A DNA stretch of 36,457 nt from Elysia marginata (taxonomy: Eukaryota; Mollusca; Gastropoda; Plakobranchidae): assembly GCA_019649035.1 (NCBI GenBank), contig BMAT01005282.1:464566-501022 (forward strand), written 5' to 3'. A program made the translations under genes and the position numbers. The notes under the pieces are model-generated. The model did no database searches. It had not been told where the DNA came from and worked only from the letters and a program-made list of their open reading frames with translations. Positions 1 to 15,000 of the stretch are shown here, in pieces (within the stretch, counting starts at the first letter, position 1; the number at the start of each line of letters is the position of its first letter).

Positions 1-7
1 AGCCTAC
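1..7 (-). CDS. Possible start of exon C16 (partial)
   Basis: A T-rich tract followed by ATCTCAG sits just before position 7 on the minus strand, where the WPTPSGL-type exon is due and phase 0 is expected. Only GTAGGCT is visible, so homology cannot be judged. Confidence 0.35.
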
Positions 8-3000
8 CTGAGATCTCTTAAAATATCTTCATTAAAAAAAGAAAAAAAAAATTACATAACTTTCTAAAAAAAGCATTTACATTTCAATTTTTACCATTTA
101 CTTTTTTTCAGGGTGGCTTCCCATTGTGACTTTCAATAAAGGGTGTATCTAAAATTTCAACCCTATTGCATTTTTTTAACGATTAATAATTATTGATAAA
201 TAAACTTTTTTTAAAAGACAAATCTAAATCTCTGGGAATTTTTAAACTGCACTTTGACCATTCAATTACGAAAACTAATCTATTTTGAAACTAACACTAT
301 GGTAACCATTAAACTTGGAGTAGACCTCAACTTTAGTCTGCATGCAACACTGTTCTAATGTGAAAGCCATACTTCTGTTACTCATAGTTTCATGTAACTG
401 GTTTACTGGTGCTTCCATCACATACAAAACGAGGATTCATGATTCCCTCACCTTGAAAACATAAGATGAGTTGTATTCAAATTCAGCAGGAGACTCAGTA
501 GAAACACATTTTGCTGGACTTTCAGAGCTGTCAGCAAGTAAAGACTCAGTGATATCTGATCCTGCAAGGTAATTTTTTTAATAGAAAACTTTAAGCCTTG
601 ACTCACCACCAATTCTTATCCAAAGTAAACTTTCTGCACAAATAGTATTTAAACTCTCATTAAAAGGTCATAAAAATCATATAATATACATTTAGAATTA
701 GAGCATTACAATTGTAAAACTGAGTTTTCTGAGTGGACTGAACCCATGGAAACGCCTCTTTAAATCTATATCACAGACCATTCTTAACAAAGAGGAGACA
801 CAATAATTATACTAATAGAATGTTAATAATAAACATTAACATGTAGTTTTAAGTCCGAAAAATTATTAGAACAAATTTAAATTTCATAGGGCAAAGTCTA
901 TTCCCAAAGCGTGGAGACGTTGGCAAGAGGCTTTAACATTTTCTAGAAATTAAACAAAACTGATGCAGTAAAAAAATTTTTCAATAACTGGAAAAACAAT
1001 GGTTTGAGTTAAAAGCAGCATACGCACATGAAAGGCACACTCCTGTTTATTGCTGAGTTAATTGCAACAGATAGACCAATGCAGAACCAGAAACAGAAGG
1101 TGAGTTATGTGCCTATATGGATTTGTGATGTTCTCTTTTTTCTGTCGTCATCATTACCATTACCACTGCCATATTGAATAACCAGCTTCTGAATAAGATG
1201 ATTAAAAAAAAAAAAGATTCTTGCCTTTTCTTCTTCTCCCTCTGCTGCTATCATCCCTGGCTGGTCCATCATCAATTATGTTGCACTGGAAGACATCAAG
1301 TCCACGACCACATTTTGAATCACGTCCACTGTTATATGGACATTCACAATAGTAAGGATCCTGCAGAGCTGCATTAGCTGTTGGGGTACCACAAAAACCT
1401 GTGTAGATAGATGCCTCCGCCTTAACCCTGTTGAGAAATAGACAACACACATGATAAAATAGAAAAAAAATCAATAAAAATTAAATGTTCAGTGCATCTT
1501 TATAACTCACCTAAAAGAAAAAGCTAAACACATCGATAAAAATATAAAAAATCCCAAAAATTACGCAGTATTATAATTATAATAAAAACAAAGGCTTTTC
1601 TTCAAGTGCCAAATAACACAAAGTTTGGTAATTTTTATAGTCATATGGCTTATCATGTGGTTTGCATGACATTAAAACTGTAACTTTTCCTGAGTCTCTC
1701 AGGACCAATCTATTCAATATTTTTATACTGTTATATTTGATTTAAACATTTGTTTAGTGTTAAGAATGGCATGTATTGAAAAACAACCATAAATTATTTA
1801 CAATTCTCAATTTCTTCTTGAATACTACTTCTCAAAGTTGACATGTATGACAGAAATTCATTGCCAGAAAGCTGGCTGAGGTAAGGGTTAACTCACCTCC
1901 ATGTGAGGCTGAACTCGTCAGGTGTTTCACTGGTATCATTTGAGATAATACCGTCACTTTGTAGCAGGTCATTTGAAACATCTCCATCAAATGTACCACA
2001 CAGGCCTTGGTTCAAGTTTTAGAATTTGGAATCAAAAGCAAAAATAAAAATACACAATATGAAAATTTTGTCTTATAAACAAAAATGTCTATACTTTTTT
2101 GTACCTGATTTCAACTTCAATCACATTAATTATTCATTGATTGAATTCAAGAAATTTTTCTTAATAAAATAGATTTTTAACAACTTATACCATAGTTTTC
2201 ATATGATATTTGTAAAGCTTAGACAGCCAAAGAAATAAAAAGAGCAAAGATTTCAGCTTACATACATAAGTGTATTCACTTATTGAAATACTGACAATCG
2301 TTTTTTTTTAATAGCTTGATTTGAAAAAGTGCAATTATGATGAAAAAATAATCTTTATGTATGTAGAGCTTTCCCTTTAAGGCTATTGTCCTTCACATTC
2401 ATTGTGCAGCAAAGTCACAAGATACAATGAAATTAAGTATTCAAAATAGTATAATACAATGCTGACTGTCTGGGAACACATGTCTTTCAACAGTTATGAT
2501 TTTGAACACATTCAGACCCATACTAGAGAGAAAGTCCTGTTTGCATTTAATCATTTTTTTTTTCAACTTAACATCTTTAATTTAAAACTTAAGCTATCCA
2601 TCAAGCTGTAAAAATGAATTCAGTCTAGAGGCATTTTACCTTTATCTGGAAGGTTATTTCTAATATGGGAACATTGGGATATAAGGTCATAGCTAGACAT
2701 TATTTGAATATATATTTAACACCAAAATATAAAGAGACATTTTGGATTAAATTATTATCTTAGATATCTTGTGTTCTTTATAAATTGATAAAAAATTTTA
2801 AGACAGTGAGCCCAATGTCAAGGATATGCGCCATGTGAATGTGAAAAATGTTTGGTATTTACACTTAGAAATTCATAGTCACATACTATCCCCCTGTAAA
2901 AAATTCTTTAGTAATTTTTACAAATTTTTTATGAATTAGTCTATGAACGAATTTCTGTAAAAAGGTGAATAAAGAACAATTGTGACCCAACACAGGAAAA

Positions 3001-6000
3001 CCCATCTAAAGACGGAAATTTTAGTACCGGGGGTATCTGCAAATTTAACACCACCAGAAAGTGCAGAGTTTAAGGAACAATAAGAAAAAAACAGAATGCA
3101 TGTACCTTTAGTAGTTTTTGTTTTATAAAGTTTCAAAGAAGATTAAATTATTGAAGTTTAGAGTCGCCTTGACACACATTATTGCCTATAGTTTCAAATG
3201 GGAGCCAGCGTCTTTAGCTGGGTTTTCCCGTGTTGAGTCACAGTTATTATTGTTATTATTATTATTATTATTATAATTATTATTATTATTATTATTATTC
3301 TAGTTTGAGGAACACTTTGAACTCTGTACAGTTCTTGTTTTAAAGCAAAATTTACCTTGAGTCTGGCTGGCACTGGCTCCTGCTGCTGTAACCCACACGT
3401 TTATGTATCTCTTGTTCCTTTGGACCTTGGTGTATACAACATCTCCGTTTGGTAGATAAACCTAGAATACAACCCAAAAAATGCATAGAAACTATTTTAA
3501 AAACTGACTATCACTTCATACTAGAGTCTCATGCCTTAAGTTTCCTTTAAAATCTGTCAAACACCATCTGTATCTCGTAATTGTAGGAAAAAAATTAGAT
3601 AATTAAATTAATTTCCATCGGTAGAAATGTTGACTTTTTTATAGGCTCAACATTTTTATAGGCTCAAACTAATAGTCAATGATTTAAAAGCAGAAAATTC
3701 TTAAGTAGATAAAATTCAATACTCTTGAAATTCTCATTTCAGGTGTCATGTAGCTGTATTATTTTATTGGCTTACCTGATCTGTTAAGTTAGATTTTTTA
3801 TACCAAACTAATACTTATTGAATATTTTCTTTTCACCAAACTTCAACAATTATTTATTGCAGTCCATGGTTGTTTGCCACTCACAGTATACTCTTCTTCT
3901 CTCTTCTGATAGACCCTCAATCCCCTCTCAAGCTCTCCATTGCGGTACAAAGTCACTTTAAAAGGAACCCTGGCAGGGTCCTGGTCTCCTTTTGGACATT
4001 TGTCCATGACAACAACATCATCGTAAACTTTCACGGCAACTGCACAATTGCATGCTGCCCTTTTGTTGCATGAACGGAAGAAAGCATGGACCTGACAAAG
4101 AAAAAGTTTTGATTACAATTATAATACATAGTCAAAAAATTAAATGAGATTTCATGTTTTCAGGATTTTCTTACTGTGCTTTACTTCCTACCACCAATAG
4201 AAAAAATTTTTTCCTTTTTTTTTTTTTTATAAAACACACACAAAAAAATTAAGGATGGAAGAGATAGCATGTGAGAGAAGGGGAATGAGAAGAAATCTGT
4301 ATCACTACTTAAACTTTTGCTCGACTCCTTGTAAAGTCACAAAATTAAAAACAAAACAAAAAATAACAACAAATCTTAGAACCTTACCGCATAAGGAAGT
4401 GAGGTGTGCTGGTAAAGAACATATTCTCCTTCCATAAATACATCGTATTTCCTGAAAGAGTGAAACAGTAACAAAAGCAAAACTGATTTAGTAAATGACA
4501 AAAATATAAAAGATAATGATTTCTTTTGAAGGTTATTTCTGTCCTGTTATAATTACAATTCTAACTGCTATGGCTTATGGCAAAGTTTTTCTACCTCTTC
4601 TTACAAATTATCAGAAAAAGATTAAGAAATATACTAACTTTCCATCAAAAGTTGTGGTATGAGGATCATTCACAGAGCCGCATACTTTTGCTTTGTCATT
4701 ATCCTCTATGGTGAGCTGTGAAGAAAAGTAAGGAACAAATGAGAATAATCTATACAGAAAGCTGATGGCACACAAAATAAAAAAAAGCAGTATAGATTTC
4801 TAGAACTTTTTTTCTAATAATTCCACTCTTCTATACCTATCAAGTGTTTTCCAGTTCGAATTCACAGGCAATTTGAGTACTATAAGAGATCAAAGTAATT
4901 TACCATCAAACACATTTATATTTTTCTGTAAATGCACATGTACTGTTTGATACAAAGATTAACCGCACCCCCTCCCCCCCCAAAAAAAAATGAATCTAAA
5001 AAAAATGGAAACAATTTTTTAAGACGTAAAACATAGTGCTTTTAGCTTCATATAAAAAACAAACTTAGGAAACAAAAAATTTTAAGATATAAATTAGTTG
5101 TGATTTATGAAAAGCGCTACACAAAATACACACTCAGAAAAAATTTTTTTTTTAAATGTAAAATAATTGTGCGTAATAAAAACACTATACAAAATACATA
5201 CTCAGAGAACGAAATTCTTTTGAGAGTGTAAAACATTGTGCTTAATTTAAACAATTCTATTATAAATATATATAGAGGCAAAAGTAAGAGAATACATGTG
5301 AAAATCATAATATTCCTTCTGCAAACCGGCAGACCTATACTATATTTTATTAAGAATCTTATTGATACAGAGTATCGGCAACCCCAAGTCATGCTTCTTT
5401 AAAAGTTGTAAATGTATAGCATAGGTATGTGCCAAATTTCTTTCTCTTTCTTCGGTTTTGATAACACACCTGCACTCTTCCTAACTCCTCAGTGATGTTG
5501 AACATGGACGAGTTGGAGCTAATCAAAACTGTAAGGTCCACTACTCGTTCCTGGTTGTTGTCCTTGATGCCATCAATGACTCCTTTTACTTTGATAATCT
5601 GCTCCCGTTGCCAGGTCACTGATGATGAGATAGGAATGCCACAGAAGGCATCACCTTTGTCTTCTTGTCCCCATAGAATCACAGCCTGGTGACAATATTT
5701 TGAAGTTGATATTTTGATTTTAAACCAAAAAAAAAAAAAGGATTCTTTACATGGTGTCTTTTTTGAGAAAGGAGATAAAAAAATTTGACTCTCTAGAACA
5801 AATTTTTACAGCAAGTTCATAATTCTAATATTGACAAAAATAGCTTGCAAAAACAATAATTATTTCATCATTTCAGGGAGAAAGAATACTGGTGGCAATG
5901 ATAAGGAATATATATTATAGGGCAACGCATTCATTTATTAATTTCAGTATGGTCAATGTATCAACATCAAATACAGCTGAAAACTTGTATGTGTTGTGCT

Positions 6001-9000
6001 GCTTACCACATTTTCATTTAGACCATTTTTTACCAAATTCAAAAGACATTCTGCCCCCCACATAGATCTCCTTTATTGCTTGAAAAAAAAATTTTTTCAG
6101 GATAAAAGTAAATTTGAGACCTCATATATGATTTTTACCTCGATAAACTACAAAAAAAATATAATATTTTGAGCCAAAGTCACTTTTTTGAACATGCGTT
6201 AAGACTGAATCAACTATGCGTTAGATAAAACTAAGATAACAAAAATATACATAGATACTTATGAGCTCTATGAACAAATGGGGCAAATAGCCTAATTAAG
6301 GTAGGTAGGAAAGTTTTCTAGTGATAGTAAAAAAATGTACTATTGAATTTTTTAAAAAGATTTTATCAAAGTGCTTTAACATCATATAAAAGAAGTAAAA
6401 GCAGCACCTGTGGAATAACCCTTGTGTCAGGGCAGTATTTCTCACGAGCTCCTCTTATTTTGGAAATTATGCGCACATCACATGAGCTTCTAGATATCCT
6501 TGGACACAACAGGGCTGGAGGGACTAGAGATATGATCTTGATAGTTCCCATCGATCCTTCTGCCACTGTCAGTTTTGTAGTCTCCACCTAGAACAGATGA
6601 CAGTATGAGAATACAAAATACACAGTCTCAAAGCAATTTAATACTTAAACCAACGCTATTGTAATTTAGTTTCTCCTTAACCTATGATTTTAGCACGCAC
6701 AAGGTGACAAAAAATTCGAGTCATTCTCAATGGTCACAGAAATGTGCACGATAAACTGATTCAGTCCAATATACAGTTACCATTGTCACAAAGAGATGAG
6801 ATCTGTAACATTAAAACTGTCACCTAGCTACCAGACATTTTATATAGCTTAAGTAGTATTAAAGCAGGAACATTGATAGGTAGCTTACCTCAAAGCCAAC
6901 TTTGATGGGTTCACTCTCAACTTCCTCTCCACGCCCTTGCAAGCAGAAATTATCTTCCACAGAGCACAAGAACACAGAGCAGGAGAGCTTTTTAGAAAAT
7001 AGGAGAGAACATTTTATTACACAATATTGTAAAAAGATTCTATTATAAAAAGGCTGACAATAAGAAATTTTAGTGAAAGATAGTTTTGTTTGTTAGGAAT
7101 GAAAAGTAAAAATCTACAAAATATACTGAAAAATTTGTTTTTATCATATCATAACAAAATAGGGTATAATTATTGATCTGGGGCAATATATCCCTTATTG
7201 TTTTACATATCTTTAACAACTTTGTTATATTTCTAGCCTTCAATTAAGTTAATATGTGAATGTTCAACCTGTCTATAGACCTTCTCTCCTTACTCTAGTT
7301 AAAAAGAAATGTTGATGCAATTAAGTCCAATAACAAGTGAATTCTGATTTAAAAAAAAAACAACCCATTCATTCAGGTTTTGTACTATACCACTTTTGCT
7401 TTTAAGGCAAGTTGCAATAACTGAAAAGAAATCTTGAGAGACTCAGCAATGTTGTGAGGAAAAATATAGACAGAACAAAGAGAGAATCACAATCACAATA
7501 CATCTAGCAAGAAACTGAGACACAAGGCAGAAAAAGACAGTATACAAAGAGGGTGAATTCACAAATTATTTTAACCTGTGAAAAAAAAGAAACTATACAA
7601 AAAGACCAGTAAACTTCCTTTTTTTTTCCTAAAACTTGGGTATTCTAATATAATGGAAAATTCATCTGAAATGTGTCTGGCAAGGATGCTGTTGAGAGGT
7701 GTAAATTCAATTATCCTCATCTGATCATATGCTTTGTTGTTCTCTCTCTTAGCTGTTCCTAGATCTAACTTTTGTGATCATTTTTCTGTTCTCTATTTTC
7801 TACTTTAAACAGGGAGCCTACAATCCAATACTGACCTCAGTCCCATAAGCTAAATCCGGAAGATCATCCTCAGATATTGTGTTGTTAGGGCGTGGGAAAG
7901 TTTTACCTCCATCGCCAAAGATAAAAGCTGTGAAATATTTGAATCTATCAAGTGTATCAAACTGGCAGTGTAAGATAACTTTTCCAGTGGTCTCATTAAC
8001 AGAGATTTCCAGTGTGGGTTTTTCGGTGAGTTTCGGAAACCCTGTAAAACAAAAACAAATGCTCATAAAAAGAGTCCAAAAGCGCATTTCCAAAACACAT
8101 ACAAATCTAGTTGATACATGATTTTCATAATAAAAATATTAAGACCCTTTGCGCACTCAAAAAACAAAAAAAAAACCCAAAAAAAAATTGTGGATACAAT
8201 TGACTATTTAACCACAAGATGAGCAATCATTAATTTAACACTAGAAAGAGCATATAAATTGTGTTTATTATTTAAAAGAATGCAAAAAGTTTAAAAGAAA
8301 AATAAAACATCAATTGCTGACTTATTTGAAGCTTCTGCAAAAAAAGTTTAGAAAGCAATGCATAGATCCCATCCTGGTGTAAGGAAAAAAAAATGTTCTA
8401 GCCAAAAAGAAATTTGGATGTTCTGTGTACTAAAACTCATGAGCCTGCAAATAATTACTTTCAAAAAGCAGATGAATATGTTGACAATTTTTTGTGCATT
8501 TATATCTATCAAATATTTTATTGAAATAAATTTTAAATTTCTTTACATACACTGAGCAGTTGGTAGAATTGCAGCAAAATGGTGACTTTAAGATCCCACT
8601 TCCATAAACCTCAGGTCAAAATTCAATTTTTTTTTATTGCTACAAATATCATATAGAGGTCAGTGAGTCCTAGTCAAGTCAAATAGAGATATGGAGATTT
8701 TCTCTTAAAATTATCTGAATGTTGTGGTTGTTACATAATGCACATCAAGCTATTTTTTCATTATAGTTTGAAGAAGAAATGAAGAATCACAGAACAGAAG
8801 TATGAGGATAAAGGGATAGCGAAGACAGTTTATCTAAAATTTTAATGCCAAATTATTGTACTGTTTTTGCGTGTAGGTCTGGGAGAATGATATAATGTAA
8901 GTTATTACATACAATTGATATTACAAGCTTTTGAGGTGCTTACCTGTTGATATTTCAAAAGTATCCACAATTTTCTTTTCAGCATATATGATATTAATGA

Positions 9001-12000
9001 TAACCAATTCAAACTTGAGGAATGTATTTCCAGCCTGTGGCATTCCTACTTTCAGTTCACACTCTCTTGGTGTCATCACAACCTGTTGCCGTGATGACCC
9101 AGTGTTTTCCTGGCCAGCTAAGTTGTTGTCAATATAGACCTGTAAGAAAATGATAAGATAAAATAAAAATTTTTAAACAAAACTCACATGGCTGTGATCA
9201 CTTCACAGTACTTGGGTTGGTATGACAGGTTTTATCATGGTTGAATCAGATTTTTTTTGGTAAAAAAAAAGCATGTGATCTCTTTAAGCAAAAAAGTTCC
9301 ATTAGGTTAAAAAAAAGTACAAGTTTTATAGATCTGAAATCTAAATATGTAATATCCAATTTGTACCATGACTTACAAGTGATTCAAAACACTGACTCAG
9401 CCTATAAAAGGTGTATCATATCTATATAATGCAGGACATGATTAAAAGTTACTAGGATAAACTGAAATATAAATTTATGATCAGAGAAGGTGTTCACTAA
9501 TTTGTTATATCTTTCAAACGCGTACACAGAAAATTCTAACTTGTGTACATTAGAAATAATACGCTTTTCAATTCTTACCGCCAACCCTAACTGAGAGCTC
9601 CATGAAATCTCAAAGTCATAGAATCTATCCCCGTCAAACTGATCCTTCTTGACATAGGTCACCCACTCTACGGACAAGGTAGAGAAGACGAAGTACATTC
9701 TTTCCCTCTTGTAATATACTGCTATGCCAGCTGAGTCACCCTGGTCTCCACAGTTGGTGAGGAGGTATCCTCCTTCCACAAACTCTGTGATTTTGATACT
9801 AGAAGATTGGATTTAGAAATAAATAGACAGATCATTAAAATATGACAAATTTGATTTTCAAAATAATAACACCACACTGCAAGTTTATTGTAAGCTATGG
9901 AAGCACAAGATTACAAGGTTTAATTGCATACACTGCTTTTCAATCAAATGCATTGGTTCTCTTGAATACATGCTTAACTCTTCAATTTAAAAACAACTGC
10001 ATAATTATATTTTTGAAATATTAACAAAAGTTTTTGTTTTCATTTTCAACCTTTCCGAGGTCTAGTAAATGAACTGTTCAGCTATGCTGACAACATTTTC
10101 AGTTTCTTGAAACCATCAACTTCCTTGAATCTTTCATACTGCTTTTAGATTTCTTTGCACTTCTCTTGACAAAAGCTTTATAAAAACTTGGTCTTAATTG
10201 TGTCTTGCAGTCCTTTTATCCTCTTGTAGTTATCATGTCAATTTTGTATAAGATACTATGAAGTGGAATTAAGTTCCAAGCCAGCCCTTCTTTTCAATTC
10301 ATGAAAAGATTTACAGTAGAGATCTATCTTATATCCAAGGTGAGAAATAAGAAGCGAAAAAGTAACTTCTAGCTGAATTCATATCAAAGATGGGTAGAAG
10401 TTTAGGACTTGTAAAAGCATTTTATAGTTGGAGTTTCCTTTTCAAAAACACTGACACCACTGCCAAAAAGTTCTTGAGCTTTGTAATCTTGTAGCTAAAA
10501 GTAATGAATTAAAAAATAAAAAAAAATTGTTTGAAAGGGAAAGAAAGCACAACAACAAAGAGCAAAAAAACCCCCACCAAAAACCTGACCATTATGTCTC
10601 TCGACCAGTCAAAATGAGTTGAGTGTCACAATTTCTATTTTACAAGAAACTGATATATAAACAATGCATTTTTCTGAGCTTTCAAAGAATAAGAAGAGCA
10701 TGAAATTATCAAAATATTGGGAGAAGATATTAAATTTTTAAATTTAAAATAAATAGACAAAGAGGCATAAGAAAAAGGTGTATTTTTTTAATTTAGATTT
10801 CCAACACCCGCTCATTCCGACTGCTCACAAGACATGTACACTTACCTGAATGAAATTGTCACACCCAGGCTGCACTTATTCAAGTCTCTCAAACAAGGAG
10901 TAGTCACAGAAGATAGACTAAGCCCCCCTTGACCTCCAAAAACCAAAGCATTTTTCAGGCCTAACTCCTGACTAGACGAAAAACTCAAAGACAGATTGCC
11001 AAACACAAGCAATGGTCCTGCTGTGGTTATGACATATGTAGTGTTCACACCCAGGAAAATCATTCTGGTCTCATCCACATCGTCAACTGTGTAGTGCAAC
11101 AAAAACAAAACCTTGATTAATATTTGTAACACTTTACTAGAATTTTGGCCTTAAATAATTAATTTGGTAGCATCAAGGTTAGGTTATCTCTAATTAAATA
11201 AAAGAATAGAAATTAGACTTTATAGGACATAATATATGAATTGATCGTGTATATTTTGAGTTCAGATTGGAAACTAAATTTGTCATATCATGGGGCACAA
11301 AATATGAAGAAGAAAAAAACAACCCTATAAAAATATACAACTAATGTTTGGAAAGCTCACATAATAGTCTTTTAAAAATTTTCATTAAGCAGTTATCAAT
11401 TGCAAAAAAAAAACANNNNNNNNNNNNNNNNNNNNNAAAAAAAAAAAAACACACATCATGAAAGAAAAAGGAGGTTAGTCTTTGCGCAAAAGAGTAACTC
11501 TAGTATTTAAAAACTATTTATTGTAAGATTGAGCCATTCACCTGTTACCCTAGTCCAATCTGTCTCAGAATAGACAGGCCTGCAGACAAGGTCAGGCTCT
11601 CCTTTCTTGCAAGATCCCTCAGCATAACACTCTCCATCTATGCGGCATATGCCAGTCTGTCCAAAAAAACATTGTTACCTACTAGAGCTATGACTTTAGA
11701 GACATGATTTCCAAGTTTTGAAGTAGACACAAATATTTTAGAAAGATGAATAGTGGGAATTTTATTACATATTTTTTGTCCTGTGAACTTGTCAATTACT
11801 CTAGGGTTTATTTATAGAAACATGCAGACAGCAAAGAAAAGAAATGTCAAAAATGATATCTCTCCACCCTCAACCCTTTTCTTCTGTTTCACATTAAGAA
11901 ATATGCTAAGAAACATTAAGGGATTGCCACAATCAGATACTCGTATCTTGATATAAATCTTGCACAAACAAACAAAAATATTGCACATATCAGCTTAATC

Positions 12001-15000
12001 ATTTTAAAAATTCTGGGGGAAATAAACCCACTTACCCTGGGAGTGCAGGAGTTGTTTGTACAATCCTCACACACTGAATCAAAGCAAGTGTAAGTCAGAG
12101 TTTTGCTGAATGTCACTCGATTGTTAGTGATGCTGACCTCAAAGCTGCCTCCTTCATCGAATGGACAGTCCACAGTGTCAATTGTATCATAGACACCAGG
12201 TATAGTTTGTACAGTGTTATCCTAGTATCAGAAAGAAAAGACAATAAAAGATCAGACAAAAGAACTCCAGACTAATCTTTTTGAAAAAAAAGTTTAACAT
12301 ATTTTTTAGACACATTGAGCTACCAAGATTTCAAAACAAACAGTTGGCAAACAATACCATGATAAAGGTTATGATAAAATCTAAGCTTTTTGGATCATAA
12401 ATATCAGTAACTTATTGAGTGAAATTTCATTTTAAAAAAGCTGTTTGCGACAGTCTACAATTTTATTAGTGCTGTAGAAATCAAAAGAAAAAAGGATAAA
12501 GCGATATGAATGAAATAGAACGGCAGAGTGCAGGTAAACATAGTAAAGGATAACGTATACAGGAATAATTGTACAGACACAATGAAGTCCAATTTCTAGC
12601 CCCACCTTGTCACTCACCAAACCATTAAGAATTGTTGGGGCCAGAAATTATGAGCTGCATTTAAATTTTCTGCCAACTTTAAAACGTTTTTTTCAATATC
12701 CAGGATTTCCATTTCACTTAAATTCTTCTATGTTAAAAGCACAAACAGCAGATGGTTGTTTTGATCCAGTTCTATCCTCTGGTATATCAATCTTTATAAT
12801 CTTTTACAAAATGAATACCAACAAAGTAGAGAGAAGAGGGAGAAGGTATCCCCACTGTCTCTGACAGCCTTGCCTGGATATTTCTCTAGATTAGTGCAAA
12901 AAGTTTCTTGTAGACTAAACTGTGTCCCTAGGCTTAAAACATCCAAAAGCTCTTTTCTTTTCTTCTTTTTTTTTCTTTTCAAATCACCATGGCACCAAAA
13001 TGAAACAGAAATAAAATCACAGCAATAAAAGAGAAATAACTATAAAAACAATCTTATCTTCACAAATCTTACCTCCACAGATCTGATACGACAACTCAGT
13101 GAAGATGTCTGAGCAAAGCCAAACCCGTAGATCTTAATCTTGTTACATGGTCTCAATCGCTTATCACACTGGCTACCACCATCAATTGAAATAAGAGTTG
13201 GTGGTTCTGTATAAGGAATGTCGCATGCTATTCCCAACCAATCGTCTTCACATGTGCATGTACCTGAAGCAATAAAAAGAAAATATTTGATTTGGTGAAT
13301 GTTTTATGCTGTAAAAAGTCAGCTACTATCACATGCACACTAGCTTCAAAATGGTCAAAAATGAAAAACTATTAAATATCAAGTTTTAAGCTTTGATACA
13401 TTCATTTGTCATGGTTTCAATAGGCATACAATATAAAGAGTCAAAAGCTATATTGTTTCTAAACTTCATAGCATACCTTTATAGCTACATAATACAATAA
13501 AAAGTTCATTTTTGTACAAAACCATTACCATCCATAAATAAAACATCAAATGGAAAGATTTCGCCCAAATAAAATGAACCAATATGTTGCAAATTGGGAA
13601 CTTGTTTAGTAGGCCTACCAGTTCGCATTAAAAAATAGCTCAAAGATAATTGGACATTTAGGGTAATTATTAAAAATCACAACAAAGATCTGATTGGACA
13701 GAAAAAAAATAAACAAAATTTTCTAATCGTACACGAAAACTTTAATATGAAAATACCATCACTGACATTTTGAACTCAACCTGTGCCTTCTGAATTATTT
13801 GTATTGTAAGAAAACAAATATCAACTTCACATCAGTTTAAATGGATAAAGATGAACGGTGAGACCTACCTGCAGTGCAGTTTCCATGACCAGAGCAGTCA
13901 CCAGGACACAGGTTATCAATAATACCTAGAAGTACAGTTTGCTGACCATCATCACCAATAGGCCCAGATACTTCTGCTTCAGCCAAGCACAATGTTTGGA
14001 TTTCTACTATTATAGTGATTGCCCATTCAATATCATCCAATATCTGGAGCGAAGAAAGCCAATAAATATTTTAATTGTTTGCATCTTATGCTTTCTTTAA
14101 AATTCTTTTTCCTATTTTTTTCTAAAGCACCACAAATTATGAAATCAATTCAATGCAAAAGTAAACAATACTTAACACGTTGTGTTAAAAATTCTTTAAC
14201 ATCAGCAATACCCCATTATAAATATTTTTGAACATGTTTGCTAACCAATTCTAAGTCATAAACAGCTTGTAACTCACAAAAAAAATTAAGGGCAATATAT
14301 GGTGTAAAACAACAACAACAACAAAAAAAAACCCATCAGACAAATGGATACTTATAAGAAGATAACTGTGAAGATTTGATGATCATTTCCCTCTCACCTG
14401 TACATCTGTCACACAGTCTTCTATCACCAAGTTGAGTGTCAATTCCCCAAGAAGTTGTCCACATGCTTTCAGACTGACGCTTGCCTCCATCACTGCTCTA
14501 CACACTTTCTCTGCCTCATCCTTAGTGAGCCCTGAATTTGTTGGCCACGTCGGGAGCTGGCAACCATGCAATAAAACATGTCGATGCACATACATTTTTA
14601 AGGTTGCTTTCTACTACATTATTAAATCTATGTAGGCCTAAGGCCTTTTTGAAAGTGTGAGGAAACACAAAAAGCAATCAAACATTTCAATGAACAGTTC
14701 ATTAAGGAAATAGGTTAAAAAAATCTATACTGATTCTCAAATAGCGTAGATAACAGAACAATGTGCAGCACTGCCTCAAGCAATGAATTAAAGCAGCAAA
14801 TTTAAAATTAAAGGCAGCAGTCCAGTTTGTTTGCCAATAAGTGACAACACATAAGTTCCAGAGCTAAAATTTCAATCCATAGTGAACTTATGATAGGAGA
14901 TCAGTGTGCTTTAAAAACTAAATAGAATAGAGCTAGATTAAAGCAAAATAAAAAACATAACAAGCACAACTTACAATGATCAATAAACTAAATATCTTCT

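Larger units (their letters stand above)
1..11656 (-). repeat. Intragenic module C (15 complete exons, truncated by window edge)
   Basis: Third module, exons C1 to C15 plus the first few bases of C16, with 783 complete codons visible. It begins 12,500 bp after module B. It carries an extra intron between C7 and C8, where A and B have a single exon. The EGF and IPT/TIG-like part should lie beyond position 1. Confidence 0.8.

Noticed and set aside
5117..5392. 91-residue hydrophobic minus-strand open frame
   Set aside because: Lies in the C8/C9 intron across the decayed tandem repeat; residues reflect A/T-rich composition and no module has an exon here.
12605..12650. Possible small exon in intron B17/B18 (TGCAG acceptor and GTGAGTG donor)
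   Set aside because: In the required phase it contains a stop codon, its length is not a multiple of three, and module A joins the equivalent exons directly.
12794..12982. Lysine-rich minus-strand open frame
   Set aside because: Produced by a TTTTC-rich tract; no homolog in other modules and no splice context.
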